From assembly GCA_003342895.1 (NCBI GenBank), contig PTFA01000087.1:3115993-3179992 (forward strand): DNA of 64,000 nucleotides, in the 5' to 3' direction. The stretch comes from Casuarius casuarius. Lineage: Eukaryota > Chordata > Aves > Casuariiformes > Casuariidae. Position 1 is the stretch's first letter. Every line of letters begins with the position of its first letter. Below are positions 36,450-50,700 of this stretch, piece after piece. The notes below the pieces were generated by a model. It was not told where the DNA came from. It made no database searches and saw nothing but the letters and a program-made list of their open reading frames with translations. The position numbers and the translations under genes are program-made.

Positions 36450-39265
36450 CCTTGACTACCATCAAAAAAAAGAGAAAAAAAAAGAAAAAAAAATCAAGTT
36501 TTCATCCAAATTTTTGGGTCTCAGCACTCGCAGAAACACAAAATGAAAACTAAAGAGACTTGAACAAAACTAACCACATGACTGACCCCAGCAACCCAAA
36601 CAGCTGGTATCGCATACCCTTTTGTGGTAGAGGTTGTTGCTCTAAGTTTGAACAACACACGCACATGTGTCACTGAATCAACATGCCTGCAGTGGAGCAT
36701 CCAGAATAGCATAGCCAATTGCCACAGCAAACAAACACTTTCCAGTAGCATATTAAGTATTATTTATTATTCTTCTGAGTCAGAAGATTATAACAGACAG
36801 ATCATTTAATAAAGCACTTTGTAAAAACAGTAGCAAGGATGAAATTACAACTGCAGAAGGTTTAAATAAAATCTTTCAAATCGCTAGCTGATCAGAGCTT
36901 AAGTGAAATGAGACATGATCTGTGCAAGGAAAAATTTTAAGACTATGACTAATTTTATATTAATCACTGACTGAGCCAGTCTTGGAATTGGAGACTGCAT
37001 TATTTCTTTCAGCTAACTCATTGTTTTAATTCTACAAACCAAAGTAGCAAGTTATGCAGTTTATCTCCTGTAAAAATACGTGAGTCAACTGACAGAAGAC
37101 GTAGAAATAACCAGAAGACATGGAAGATTATTTTATGAAGTTAATTAAAGCTCTCATGCCTGCAGTCCCTCTCTGCTGTGTAAGTAGCGTGGCAAGAAGT
37201 CCATGCAATCAGATATGAGAGAATCCATCCCTTCCATATGCCGAAAGATGTTCTCCACTAACTCAAAGAAGACACCAAAAAATACTGGCTTTGTCAGTAT
37301 TCTGCCTCTTTTTTAGTTCTTCATGTCTGCTGACAGGAAGGTGATTAAATCCATTGATCTTGTTAATCACATGGCAGGTGAGAGCACGCAGAGCTAACGG
37401 CGATCTTCAGAAGTCATTTCTGTCCTTGCAGAAACACCAGTAACCTGTTGAGATGTCAGGCAGCCCTGGTACTGGAAGCCAAAAGGTAACAGGAGTTTTC
37501 CTAGAGAAGATAGCTTTTTTAGAGTCAGATGATCGCAACGGGACGCAACGCCGCAACCGCTAAACTAACAGGAAGAGATTATCAGGTTTTTTTCTCTCTC
37601 TCACAGGCACCAGTTTGAGCTTATTCCTCTATGCGTGCTAAAGAGCCAAGTGAGCCTCCACGTGTCACTCTGTTGAAGGTTTACAGGATTGCTTAAATCC
37701 TGGTATACTCTATCAAATGGCAAAAGGCCCTGCTGCGTTAGTGTCGTTATCTTCTTATTTTGACTGTTCTTGCCAATGACTTTTGTCTTCCCGCTCAATG
37801 CTAGAAATATACACAAAATACTCCTGAATAAAAAGAGACTGGGTTTTCGCGTAAGGTTTGCCATAACACTTTCCAGGAAGATGCCCCTCCTTCAATTATC
37901 CTAAACTGTTATGGGCATCCCTCACTTTCAAGTCTGGTCACAGCAATACTTTGCCATTTCTAGAAGGAACGCAACTGGTTTCAGCAACGCTACCTTACAA
38001 AACCTGCTAATGAGGCACAATGCACCCAAACTCTGCGGTTCCAGAGTTGAGAAGCGAGATGAAATCTCAGCTATACAAACACCAAAAACTAAAAGCACTT
38101 ATCAGGAAAAAGAACAACACACACCATTTTTTGTTATTAAGAAGAGGTATCCAAAGGATTTGAGGAAAAAAACCTAGAAATTAAGATCAACATAGCCACA
38201 TGCTTTCCCAGCTTCACAAATAAAAGGTTTATATATTTATTTTCATATTTCTCCAAACGCTCGGTTGTTTCAGCCCTTTTAAGCTCGTTACGTGCTGACA
38301 TACATGCACAATAGGATTCAGATGTTATGTTTTCATATGTGCTGCAAATAATCCTGAAAATACCATTTCTACTAATCACATTGTTCCGCACAGTTTTAAA
38401 GCACATGATTACAGACTAAACCCCTCACCACATGTTTTTTGGCCTGGATTCTAAAGGAAATTAAGCTTATATGGTAGTGTTGTCTGTCAGTCCTCACTCT
38501 ATTAAATTTTCAGTTCACTAGTCAATTTTGACTGCTCTTGNCAGAAGGGAAAGCGATCTGAATAGGTGATACGGTCTTACATCTTTGGGAGCAATTAGTG
38601 TCTAGGTAGCAGACAGACATCCAACTTAGCCTCACACGAAGTTAGAAACCTGCAAGAACTCGGCAACTCCCAGCTTTGCTCGGGAACTCAGCGCAGGGTG
38701 GGCGGTCTCCTGTCCGGGCAACGTTAGAAGCACTGGAGAGAAACGCTGGATCAAGTTACAAGGGAAGGAAGAGAAATGAGAGGCACGTGATAAGGGGCAG
38801 GAGGGACAGAGAGGACGACAAGGTCCAAAGAGAAGGATTTTGGATGACGACGGAACAAAAGGCCACATGCCTCAATAACTAGGTTGATCAGCTCTGCCAC
38901 TTGAGGAACAGTTGGTGGGACAGTTGTCTGTTATCTCCATACCTAGAAGCAAGAGGACACCCTTGCCTGTCCTCTTCGCACCCTGGTCTCCCAGCATATC
39001 ACAGACTAGTTATGTATGAGCCAGGTTTCCTCTTCGGATCCCCATAATGACTTTGGATGCTATGGGGTCACCAAACTAATGGTGCTTGCAGTTGGCGGAT
39101 GGGACAGGAGCAGAACAGCGGTAACGAAGCTCATGTCTGGGAAAGAGATGGGGTAGGCGGGGCCAACACCAACCCACCTGCATCCTAGCTGCAAGAGAGA
39201 GCAAGATCCCTCTCCAAAATTGTGAGCTACAAGTTATAACCACCTTTTGCTCTGTCCCAGAAGAG

Positions 39266-39288
39266 ACACACACACACACACACACACC
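39266..39288. repeat. (AC)n microsatellite
   Basis: About eleven perfect AC units. Confidence 0.92.
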
Positions 39289-42200
39289 CCACCCCATGAA
39301 GCATTTATAACAGGCTTTGCCAGGGAATCGCGGCAACCCAGTGGTGCTATTGAAACAAGGGAAAACAACACCATTTGTAAGCAGCACAAAGGGAGCAAAA
39401 GCTTCAGCTGACCTGAATCGAGATCACTTGTAACCTGTGATTTTTTTTGTCCAAGGAGCTCAAAGTATCATAAACCAGTGATTAGAGCCCTGGACAGATA
39501 TGGGGAACAGAAATGTGCTACCAAACTATCTCAATTTTAGAGCAAGGGGAAGGCTGAAGGCCAGAAACAGATGAGGACTAACCTGAGAGGTGCCGAGCAG
39601 CACCCTGCAGAGCCGGGGTGGGCACCCGTCCCCGCCAGGGCAGCACTGACCCTGGTGTTTCCCACAGCCACCCCGGGGCAAACTAGGCTGGCCCCTCTCC
39701 CTCTCTGCGCTTGGCTGCGAAGGGGTGGACAGCAGGAGTTTTATTAGCACTTGTGCTCAGAAACAAACATTTCCACACCACGAAAGCAGAATGCAAACGC
39801 CTCCGCCCACTCCCCCCCCAAGCCTTTTTGGTCTGGTTTGATTTTATTCAAGAATCTTCTTCATAACCAGCCTCCTACAGCACTTCATTTAAGCAGTAAG
39901 GAAGGACACTGCCACCAGCATTAAATACCCTACTTTCGCCGACAATTACAGTGCATTATCCTCAGAGAAAAAACTTCATTAGCTTTCAGTCTCTTTCCCT
40001 CTAAAGAGGCCAGCGTCTCGCAACAACAGAACAACAGCTTTTCTCTCAGGGAAAATACTGAGGAAGCAGTGTCTGTACCAACCAGGGGGAGGAAAAAAAA
40101 AAAAGTTACACCATTTAATTTTCATGTCTGGAGGAAACGTTGCCTATGATTAGATCACAAAGAATACGAACATACTTTCAGGAGCAGATTTTCAAATCCC
40201 ACAGTAGCAAAACCAAGAAACAGACAGTGCGCATTTTCAACAGGCAGAAAAGACGCAGACAGAGCAAAAGACTCGGGGGACAAGCAATGAGATACGAAAC
40301 CATTTTTCCCCTCTAGGCCATTGCTCTAAGTCCAACACGATTACATGGCAATTTAAAGAGTTACCAGCACCGGCTACCCGCAGCCCGTTCCATGGCCTTA
40401 AAATGCAAGCCATGTTTGTGGTTGCAGCCCCCTTGTCCGTGGGCATTTCACCCGGCACGCACACGGAAACCCTGCGCGACTACAGCTGGCAGCAGGGACC
40501 GAACAGCTCGACCAACAGCCTGAACAGCTCGACCGCTACAGCAAGCACACACCCCNGGTCAAGAGCAACACGCATCCTTACGACAGCACGGTGAAGACAC
40601 NGGGCCTGTCAGCAGCACCGTATCCAGCCCGTGATTAGACCGTCTTTCTCCAACGGTGACAGTCTGGCTCCTTTCACTATTAGCAGGACCCTGGCATCCA
40701 AAGGCCAGGGCACTGTGCCAAATGCTGTGGCGTGTAAGCAGAAAGACTGCCAGGTTTTTTGGAATAAAGCTACGAAACCTGCAAGTGGGAACAAGGCAGA
40801 GTTTAAGCATAAAAGTAAAGGTACTTAACAAATACAGCGAGCCCCAATATGAGAAGTGCAATGAACCACCGCTGATGAAGGCATTGTAGCCGAGCTTGAA
40901 ACGGAGCGGGTTGAGCAATCTGACCCCAGATAGCAGCATGTCCCTCTGCAAGCTTTCAGCTGAACTTGGTCCACTTAATTCTCCCACGTTACCTACCCTG
41001 TTTTCACACCCATGGAAGTATAAGCAGCCCTAACCAAGATAGCAGTCAGTCAGCAGCTTGTTTAGTACAGCAACATATACATCGTATCTAGCGTGGGAGG
41101 GGATGTTTGGCTTTTTGTTCTTTTAATTAAAGAAAAAGTCAAACTTTACTTAGAATCCAAAATGAAAGCCTGACATGAGAGAATCACTTACAAGATGCTA
41201 GGGACAAACAAGTTCAACATTAAGTACGTGTTGCATTGCATCTTCATTTAGAAATCACCTTAATAGCCACCCTTCTCATTGGGGACAGTCAATATTAGAA
41301 GCCACATATATCCTACACAAGGATGTCTTNATCGACCGTCCTACATAAGGATGTTCCTAGACTCCAGTCACTTAAGAAAACAGACTTTCAATTCACATAT
41401 AAAATTCTGGTCGTACCAAAAAACTTCAAAGTCACTTGGTCATTTTCCACCATTCGAACTGGGGATTGTATGGGAAGAGATCACTTTTTGATCAGCTCTT
41501 GCACAGAAGGAGAGGTAGCAGAGCACAAGGAGTCCCCATCCCCTGTGCAGAGTGGCTGCTGCTAATCCTAATCCTCTCACTCAAAGACTGCAGAGTCCAT
41601 TTCCTCAAGTTGTACCTAAGAATTGCATCACTCCTACAGAGCAGGTGGTGGAATCAATGAAGATGGGAGAAGCAGACAAGATTATCTCAGAGAAAGTAAT
41701 CACATCCCTCACCTTCTACAGTCCAACCACCTCTATTACAGTACAGAGCAATTCATTTTGGCAGAGCACCCTCCACAGACAACAAGAGATTGCTTCAGTG
41801 GTAGTGCCAGTCCTTATTTTTTCAAAGTACAGAAAGGCTTGCAGGCGAAAGCATGTTTCTACCTCAGTTCCTTCCATCCTACAAATTTGTGAAAAAGAAA
41901 AATACAAAATAAAATAGTCCCTCCCATATCAGATAATAAAAAAATATAGCCACTGCTTTAACCACAGGGCAAAATTTCACTTGCCAAAACATTGGTTTTA
42001 GTCGGGTACAGTATAAAGGAAGACATAAGAATACACAAGTTGTTCTGAATTTGTAGCACAGTACCTTCCAGTGGCTACCTGAAGTGCTTTTGTGATCATA
42101 AACAGTCAGTTGTGAAGATCTTCATTAGCAACAGGGACACAGCCTCAAAAAGAGGTGAAAGCCATTTTATTTTGATTCCACCCAAAAAACCTTCAGCTAG

Positions 42201-45200
42201 AGAGCTCCAACACAACTTTGTCTCATTTCTTCCTTGTTCACTACCTTGTGCACAGTGAACAGAGTTAACAACTCCATCACTGAATCATCAGCATCCTGGG
42301 GGCCGGGCACAGGGAAAACATCTTACTGTAACAGCCATTAGCACAAAATAATCGCCCCACTGCAAAGTCCAGGAGAAGGCAAGCAACAGTTTTACTTTTG
42401 TGCGACTAGTCCAGATAACCCCTTGTATAGCACATCCTTAACCTCAGTTAAAATGAGCCTTAGCAGATGTCAAACTTGTAGAGCACTGGTTTTAAAAGAG
42501 GGAGTGAGTTGAGATGATCACTATAAAAGCAATGAGGGTTATCTGGATGAACCAAATGAGCATGAGAATTGAAGTACCAAGAAGGGGGACACAGACAGAC
42601 CAGGAAAAGTTTGTACGAGTTGAGCGCACAGCGCTGAACAGCGTGCCACACTAAAAAATCAGCTAGCTGTTTGCAACAGAGAAACACGTCTCAAGCACAT
42701 AGCCACCAACATGCAAGACCACATCCTTTCTCCATCCAGGATTGTTTTTCCCCTTCTTTATACAAGCAGGGAACCTGCAGGCAGAGAGCTCACCTGCTAC
42801 AAGATGAAATTAATTAGGTAAAATTTACCACAGATCCTACCAGGCTTATTAAACCACAGTAATTCTCACACACACACGACAGCAATGTAGCTTGCCATAA
42901 TGCTTGCATCACTGACTCTTACTCNTTAGGAAATTTATTATAATCTTTATATAGATTTCCTTTATTTAGTGTAATTTGCCAAAAAGTAATCACTCTCCTC
43001 TTCCCCTGTTAATACAAATGAGACAAAGTTGTAAGAAGTTATTTCATTTGCAGTTTATTCCATAGTTCTACTTTCCAACAGTTTCTTTTAGATGTTCTTT
43101 AAGAAGCCGGATATGTTGGGTCATTACAAAAGAACGCCTCATAAAAACATAATATTTTAAGAAGTTTTGTGTGGAAAAGATGAGTAGTTTAGGAAGCTTT
43201 AAATCCCTGAATTGACTTGGCATTTCTTGCCAAAAGAACCCATGAACTCCATCAAAACTTGAAGAGCACTGATGAATCCAGCTCTCCACTCAGAGCAGGG
43301 TATATCGAGTTGAGCTAACTCAGAAGAAGTCACATCNATGTGAAACAAGCACAAGGAAGGACAGCATGACAGAGATACTCCTACAGACCTACACCACGTG
43401 CAGGAGAACAGCTACCCTGAGCTCGGTCTCCTCCAGCTNGGTCCATCTCGGGAGTCATGGCAGTGCTACCTGGTAATTACCCTGCAGTGGGGTCTGGGAA
43501 ACTGCAGACCTCTGGCTTCAGGGTCGGGGCTCTGCTGCCAATTCATTCAGGGGGTCTGAGCANGTCTCTTTACCGCATTGTTTCAAACTTCCCTCAGTGA
43601 AAGCAAGAAATGACAGCCTAACCCCAGAACCGTTTCTCTGTACCAAGAATAAAGTCCTGTGCGTACAACACAAGCTTTACCACTCTTCAAAGGCCAGTTT
43701 CAGTATAGCTTCTGCAATTTGTTAATGAACACGTATGTGGATCTTTCTAACTCTGGATGCCGAGAAGATCACCACTGAGATAATCACTATGATACAGTGA
43801 CTACCATTTCCNACAAGTGAGTCTAAAATAGGGAACACAGATTTGTTCCCAGCCCTCCCTGTAGTGCAGAAGTGTTCACAACAGATTTTTTTCTGACTCT
43901 AGTTGAGCCCTAGTCCTTGTAAAGAGCCCTCAAAATTTCTGTAGACACTCACCAAGGCAGAGAAGTTGAGTGATTTGCTTTCAGCCTCTCATTCCATGTA
44001 AACCTCATAGCTTTAGCTATTTAAAACCACCCANCCCGAGCAAAGGAACAGATAGTAGTCGGGTAGGAACAGTTAGGGACTATTACAGGTAGCAGTTACA
44101 AACTCCAAGCAGCACAGAATAATACTATTTAGATAAAAGGTGGAAGAAAATTGGTTGCCAAAGAGTAGACTTCAATTCAGAAAGTCAGCATTTGCAAAGA
44201 AGTTCTTCTACATACCTCTACGCTTCTGTGTTTCCAAACAGTCTTTCCGTACCACAGTGAGTATGGTGTTATTACTAGCTAGTTACAGAGAAATATAATT
44301 GTTCTATGTTAAATATTAAGGATTTGACCTACTATCCAAGGGCTCCACTACTTTTAATTAAAATTGCACACTACAGCATTATTAAGACTATGCAAATCCG
44401 GCACTGTGAAGTCAGTTCTAATAAACAAACACGTAATCTTAGAGCTTCCATACAAGGATGCTGAGACAATTTTAAAATAAGCTTTGTTATTACGGGAAAA
44501 AGAAAAAAAAGAAAAACAATGAGTGAGTGAGGTACAGGAAATGTTTTAGAAGGCTGAATTTAGCAAAATCCATCCTCAACATCTTTTCAAAGCTACTACA
44601 AGTCTTCTCAGTTCTTCACTTAAATAAAGAATTTTAAAGCAATGTATTCTATCAGATTTGCAGCAGTTGGAGGATTGGAGTGGGGACTTCCAGTTGGGCA
44701 ACCATGCAAATCAAGCAGAGGCAAAGTAAGGCAAGACCCCACGATGCTGCAAAGTCAAGAAAGTGGAGGGCATCAAACAAGATCAATAGGAGAGTCTGCT
44801 AACCCAGGCCAATAACCACGCATTTTCTGTCTAAACGCAAAGGATCTAGTTTTGACTCAGAGGGCCGTTTTACATAGTTACAGCACTGACTTAATGGAGC
44901 AATGTCTGAATATCCATTAGCCTGAGCCAATGCTGAATTAGTCCCAGAGAGCCAAGTTCTGANGTTAATACTTGCACATCATGAAAGTGGAAAGAGAAGG
45001 TGCCTGGGCAGGGCTAACCAATTCCCAATCTTTTCTAAATCCTTTCATGTCGGTCACAGATCTTTTATGGTGAGAGTTGTGAAGACACAGTCTAGTCATG
45101 AACCTCGAGGGAGGAGGAGCCAGACATACATATACCCACTGAATCAATATCTGGAGCCGCCAGCTCCCCCAAGCTGCAGTAATTAGCCTTGAGAAGGTAA

Positions 45201-45439
45201 GAAGGGGCAGAGCAGGGTGGGAAGGTCTTTCCAGGGCTGGTGAAAATGCTGGAAGAGCACAGAAGTGTTCAATGACCATCTGAGAACCCCAACATGGACC
45301 AGAAGCCAAGGCTCTCCCTGCCACCCTGCTGCTTTCGTTGCGCTCCTGCACCGCAGCCCCACAGCTCCTCGTGCACAAACCTGCCCGGAGAGGGGAGGAA
45401 GAAAAGCTGGAGAGCGTTGGGCTGGCAAATAGTCCCTGG

Positions 45440-45479
45440 GGGCTGCTGCCAGCTCACGCGAGCGGCTGCCAGCTCACGC
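45440..45479. repeat. 20-bp tandem duplication
   Basis: GGCTGCCAGCTCACGC-like units begin near 45445 and 45465 with a period of 20 bp. The last 15 bases of each copy are identical. Confidence 0.8.
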
Positions 45480-47017
45480 AGGTTAAAATTGCTCAGAGCT
45501 GGACACAGAAACAGGGAGCTGTACTACACCCCTGGCCAGTCATCTCTTCGGCTTTGCTAGGCACAAACTTGATNGAGCTGATCATCTGGATGAGTATCTA
45601 CATAAACACAAACTTAAAGCTCCATCCAGTGCTACAGCTGCAACAGCTGAGAACTGTAATTTGGCAAAGCACAGGACCTTTCGGAAAGCACAGCCAGGAA
45701 AACGACAAATAAAAGGCCTCAAGTCAGTACAATTTGTCTCACTGGTCCTCCCAGTAGCCATGTCATTACATCACTATTTCCCTACCTAATAAAGGTCGAA
45801 CTATAATTTACTTTATTTCANATTTATGGTTTCCCTCAAATGAAAGGTATTTTTATGCCAGGAAAAAGCAAAAGATTTATTTGTCCTACAAGATACTGCA
45901 GCAAACTCAATTCAAAAAAGAGAAACCATTGTTTTCCTAGTCTTTGTTAACAAGGGGGAAAAAAAGTGAACGAGAAGCCAAGATTTTTTGTAGACAGGAC
46001 AGAAAAAGAAAAAGAGCATTGAGAGCCCGCATTCCCAAGAGCTCTTTTCAAATACTTTAGGAAGCACCAAGCAATGCAGTTGTACTTCCTCTGACCTGTA
46101 ACATTAAGTTTGAAAAAACTCTAAGAAGGCCATCGTGCCGGAATACTTTATTACACCCACACTGCGGGAGCAGGGCACTAAACTCTGCAGTGCATTACGC
46201 TGGGGCATACAGATATACTGAAAGATTCTGCGAGAAAGTCCTTTCTGATGGCACGGGAGCAAAGAGATGCTGATTTACAGAACAATCTGTCTCTAAAACA
46301 GCATATGCTCAAACCTTTATATGGTAACACAGATGCACTATTGCTTCATAGCAAAGAGTCTGGGGCAGCAACAAGAGGGAGAGAAAAGCACTATCACAAC
46401 ATACAGCTCATACTAAACAGATAACACACATGCCCATCCTCACCCACTCACAGCCTCAAACAGTAATGCTGGATATCTTGAATTCAGTTCATGATAAACT
46501 ATAGTGCTTAGCATGCTCTTCCATAGAAACACTAGGCCATGACGCAGGAAGCTACACATACAGTGCATTTTACAACACACACACAGCCTGANGAACGTCG
46601 CTTGATGTGTTATTAATAAGCAGCCACTTCTGAAACAAGACAGTTTGAACAGCATGCAGCAGGAGGGGAGGATATAGGACAGAATAAAAATGCTAAACTG
46701 CTGCAGGATTTAGATAAACAGACTAATTAGCAGAGAGCTTGTCTGCATTGAAAAATTAACTTAAGTGCTGCCCCTAACTTGACCTCCTATCTGCATGCAA
46801 TAAATCTTTAATTTGAGCATGGTGCTTTTAACTTGAGTTGGCAGGGGACAGAGGCTAAAGTTTGATCAAGCACATTTCAGTAACACCTAAGCACTAGTGT
46901 AAGCAGGCAACACTCAGGTAGCCCTAAGTCCTCCAGTTTCCCCCCCCAGCCATATGCACAGACAGCACAGGAACACCACCCTTGCACCCCGCGGACAGAT
47001 TCAGAAAGCAACCAAAC

Positions 47018-47035
47018 TTTTTTTTTTTTTTTTTT
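47018..47035. repeat. T18 tract
   Basis: A homopolymer T run. Confidence 0.9.
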
Positions 47036-47663
47036 AAATAGCATTCAAACCCCAAGGTATGCTGCAAGTGCAGATACAGCTATCCAGAGCAGCACTTTCA
47101 AAGCACGCCCAAGCTCGCTTGAGCTGGACGAATTTGAGAGGAGTCAGCTCTACCAAGATGTAAAGCTGGAGACCACCTCTCCCCACAAACTCTTCTCTTA
47201 GGCCCGTCAACGGAGGAAGGGGTGGCAAGAGCGCTCTTCAGTATTTCAGGCACATAAGCCCTTCATCATGTCTGTATCAGCAGGAGCCAGCATCAAGCTT
47301 AATATAAGTTGGCAAGATGGCTAAGAGTTCAACTGAGTCCTGAAGAGTGTTCACAAGAGGAAAGGGGGATGAAGTTGCCGCTGCTCCTGGGGACCAGGAA
47401 TGGGAGGTAATATTACACTTGTCAAGAGCAAGCAGGCATTTTGCCTGAATTTTGCCAGATAACAGCCCTTATGATCACAAAAACACCACCGAATCTTTAC
47501 TGCTCACAAGTTGTCTGGAACACCGTTTTAAACTCATTTAAAAGACTTAAAGAACCCCCTTCTCCAACACCCTGGTGAGATACTAAGTTGACACTTTCTC
47601 CATTCTTGCTTTGACTGTTTTCCATTATTCAACTCCCCATCACCTAAATGCTTTCTAACAAAA

Positions 47664-47698
47664 NNNNNNNNNNNNNNNNNNNNNNNNNNNNNNNNNNN
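47664..47698. other. Assembly gap of 35 Ns
   Basis: A run of 35 Ns sits directly beside a long GA/CA microsatellite. The true length of the missing sequence is unknown. Confidence 0.98.
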
Positions 47699-47704
47699 AA
47701 AGAG

Positions 47705-47720
47705 GAGAGAGAGAGAGAGA

Positions 47721-47755
<35 letters not shown>
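47705..47755. repeat. Compound (GA)n(CA)n microsatellite
   Basis: About eight GA units (47705-47721) pass into about seventeen CA units (47722-47755). It is the longest simple repeat in the window and adjoins the N gap, so its length is unreliable. Confidence 0.92.
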
Positions 47756-47757
<2 letters not shown>

Positions 47758-50700
47758 ATTTGTTGGGGTTTTTTAAAATTTTTTATACTTCCTCCCTGCA
47801 CATGATGCCACTGGAAACTTTTAGGTATACTTAAAGTATTCCATATGCATACATAATGAAATTTTGCTCCTACTTGGATTAAGTGTCTGCACTGCTCAAG
47901 TCATCTAGCTTGTGCCTTCTAAAAAAAATTAAATTAACACAAAGCACCACAAGCGCTCTCCGACAACTCAATTTGCAAAAGGACAGACCAGCATTCTGCA
48001 TTGTAGTAGGTGGTTTATCAAGTGTTTTGAAGAAAGATCTTGTCCAAAGCCTTGTCCAGAAATTTAACACCACCATTTACTATTCTAGCTATGCAGTCAA
48101 TGAACAGCAAACAATTACATGAGCACAGCCAGGCAACTGCTCATTCTGTTCACAGGCTAAGTTGCTTCGCAATCTTAAAATCTAGAAATCTCTGGGTACC
48201 AGCTAACGTAATCCAACCGAGCTGCAGCCAGGCTCAACTCTGTGAAGGCAAGTTAATACTGATCTGCTTTATTCTGTTTTTCTAAAATGAAGCCAGCTCT
48301 GAACTGCTGGAGGCCCCAGTCTTGCAAAGGGAACAGTTCCTGCTCCCGAAAAGTTGCATGGGGTCCTGGAAGAAACTCCCTCATACAACTCCCCTCAGAG
48401 GACTCGCACTAGAGGGAAAAGACGCAGAGAAACTAAGACAACATCAGGGCAACTCAGTACAACAAAGAAGCCAAAGAAGAAAGGCTGCTACGTGCACACG
48501 AGCAGATGCCCGTACAGAAAACAGAAAAAAAACCGCCAGGGGCAGCAGTCCAAACCACAGGAAAGCAGTGCTTCTGCGAGCAGCGCAGCCGGAGCCCTGA
48601 CGTACCGACCCTGCTGTGACGGCCCCAGCTCTCTGCTCCCTGCATGCTGCTCGGCTTCCCGGTGCCTCCCTGCAGAACAGCGCTCCTGCTCCACTTGCAC
48701 GGGCACACCGCGAGGTCTCTGGACACTACACAGCCAGATGCACAGCGCTAGAGGAGCGTGGGATCCAGAAGAGGAAAGACGGACAAAAGGCCGGACAACA
48801 GGAAAGCAGAGAAAATGAGTGAGGCAACATATCCAGGCCTCGGAGGAAAAGAGCGGTGGAGTTACAAACAGACCTCAGGCTCTGGCCCCGTCCAGGCATC
48901 CGTAACAGCATCTGAGTCATGGGTACAACCAGCTTTTCTCTAAAAACTCAAAAGAGTCTGTTCCGAACAAATACTCCTTAAGGGGGGAAAAAAGAGAAAG
49001 ATGCATCAAGTGAGATTTTTGAGACAACTACTTTTGCTCCCCAGTTCATGGACTATTTCTGTACGTTGTCAGATGCCAATATAACATCTCTCCCCCTCTG
49101 CACATACTCAGCTGGACAACATGAATCATTGCATATAGTGCAGCCTGACAGACGGTATCCGCATGCAGCATCACAGATGTGAATTACAATAGGAAGTCTT
49201 GAGAGGAAGCCTCTTCTCTGGAGATCTAAACATAAGTAGTTAATATTCTCATATGCTAAACACACAGCGAAGGGGAGGAGAGACCCACAAGTGCATGGGG
49301 CCGAGAGCTAGAAAGTTCCTTGCTCCCCATCGGAAGCATTTCCTCGGTCCTTTATTCCCAAGTCATCTGCTTGGAGGAAGGGGAAAAAAAAAAAAAAAAC
49401 GTGCATGATTCAAGCAACATAATACAGAATTATTCTTTTCCTCAAATATGGGTATTATCATTGCACACGATCACAGCTAAGAATCAGCATTTCACTCAGA
49501 AACTGCTTCTCCTCAGCCATCACCAATCTGCAGAGAGGCGGCGAATTCATTTACATCCACCCGATCAAGACAATTTCCTTACATGCAGAACATGACTGCA
49601 AAGCGCCGCTTTTACACAGAAAACTTCTGCATTCCCATGCTGACCTACGGCCTGCGACTCTTGCGCAGCAGCCATCCCTTCCGCCTCCCAGGCCTTGGGG
49701 CTCTGCTCCTGCGAGTAGCAGATGGTGCTGTAAACCCTCCAGAGCAACACGCTGTCTGACTGTTTAAGCCCAGAGTAAACCGGACTGTAAAATTACCCCA
49801 GTCCATCTCTTGTCCCCNCTGCTCTTTGCCCCGGACGCACCTTCAAGAGCACACACGTTTTGTTTATACACTTTCAGTTCTTCACGGTGCCTAAAAACCT
49901 CCACAGAAATTTGCCCACTCCAGCCAGCAAAGGTCTGTGCGCCCCGTTGGCTGGCTTGGACTTGACCCAGGGGAAATAACACTGGTCTCTGAGGCTGCCC
50001 GATGCCATCGTTGCTGGGAAGTCCAGCNCACCCTCATCTGCTCCCCAACGCTGGGCAAAAGGGATTAGCCCCACAACCAGCTTCCCCCAGAGCAAGTTTT
50101 CCTGCTTTGCCGACACAGCCGAGCTCTCCGTTGGCTGTGCAGCCGCTAACCGACCTTCAGCTTTCCCTGATCATTATAGGAGGTTCTGTAACCAGAACCA
50201 GGCTGTCTCCTGCCTGCTCCAAGACTGACCCGACCACATTTTTTCCCCCTGCTTTCCATATTCCTACCGCACACTCTATCGTTGAGCACGAGGAGGAAGC
50301 ATGCATACCAGAGAGACATGCAAAATCCTGTCATATAGGCTAACCAGCTGCAATCTGGCCCATATTAGCGGGGCACAAAAACTGACCTCTCCCTCATTTA
50401 TAGGGAGGAGTGTGCAAGTCCATAATCACAAATGCACGCTGAGCAGGCCCATGTTTTGTTTAGCTACTTAATCTTCGGCACCGCTCTGCCTCCCTGTACC
50501 CATAGTCCTCTCCCATAAATCAGTTCAGAGAACCTCCCGTCTTGCAAACGCCTACACAGTGAACTCTGAGTACTGGCTTGTCTCAAAACTTTGTCAACAC
50601 TAATATAGACCCAGCCAACTTTTAGAGAAGGATGTGTGTTTCATTTTTCATAGGTTAAGCTATGCAACGCATTGGATTCTGCGCTACAATCTCCTATTTA

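Larger units (their letters stand above)
35001..47663. other. Mostly unique non-coding DNA
   Basis: No recognisable gene. Contains frequent isolated N calls from about 35020 on, an A-rich run at 36464-36493, a perfect hairpin at 36421-36449, a CA repeat at 39266-39288, a 20-bp tandem duplication at 45440-45479, and a T18 run at 47018-47035. Two exon-like stretches (around 37150-37300 and 40830-40945, both - strand) are discussed as findings and are not called as genes. Confidence 0.45.

Noticed and set aside
47534..47755. Frame reading VCVCVC and SLSLSL repeats
   Set aside because: Translation of the CA/GA microsatellite and the N gap.
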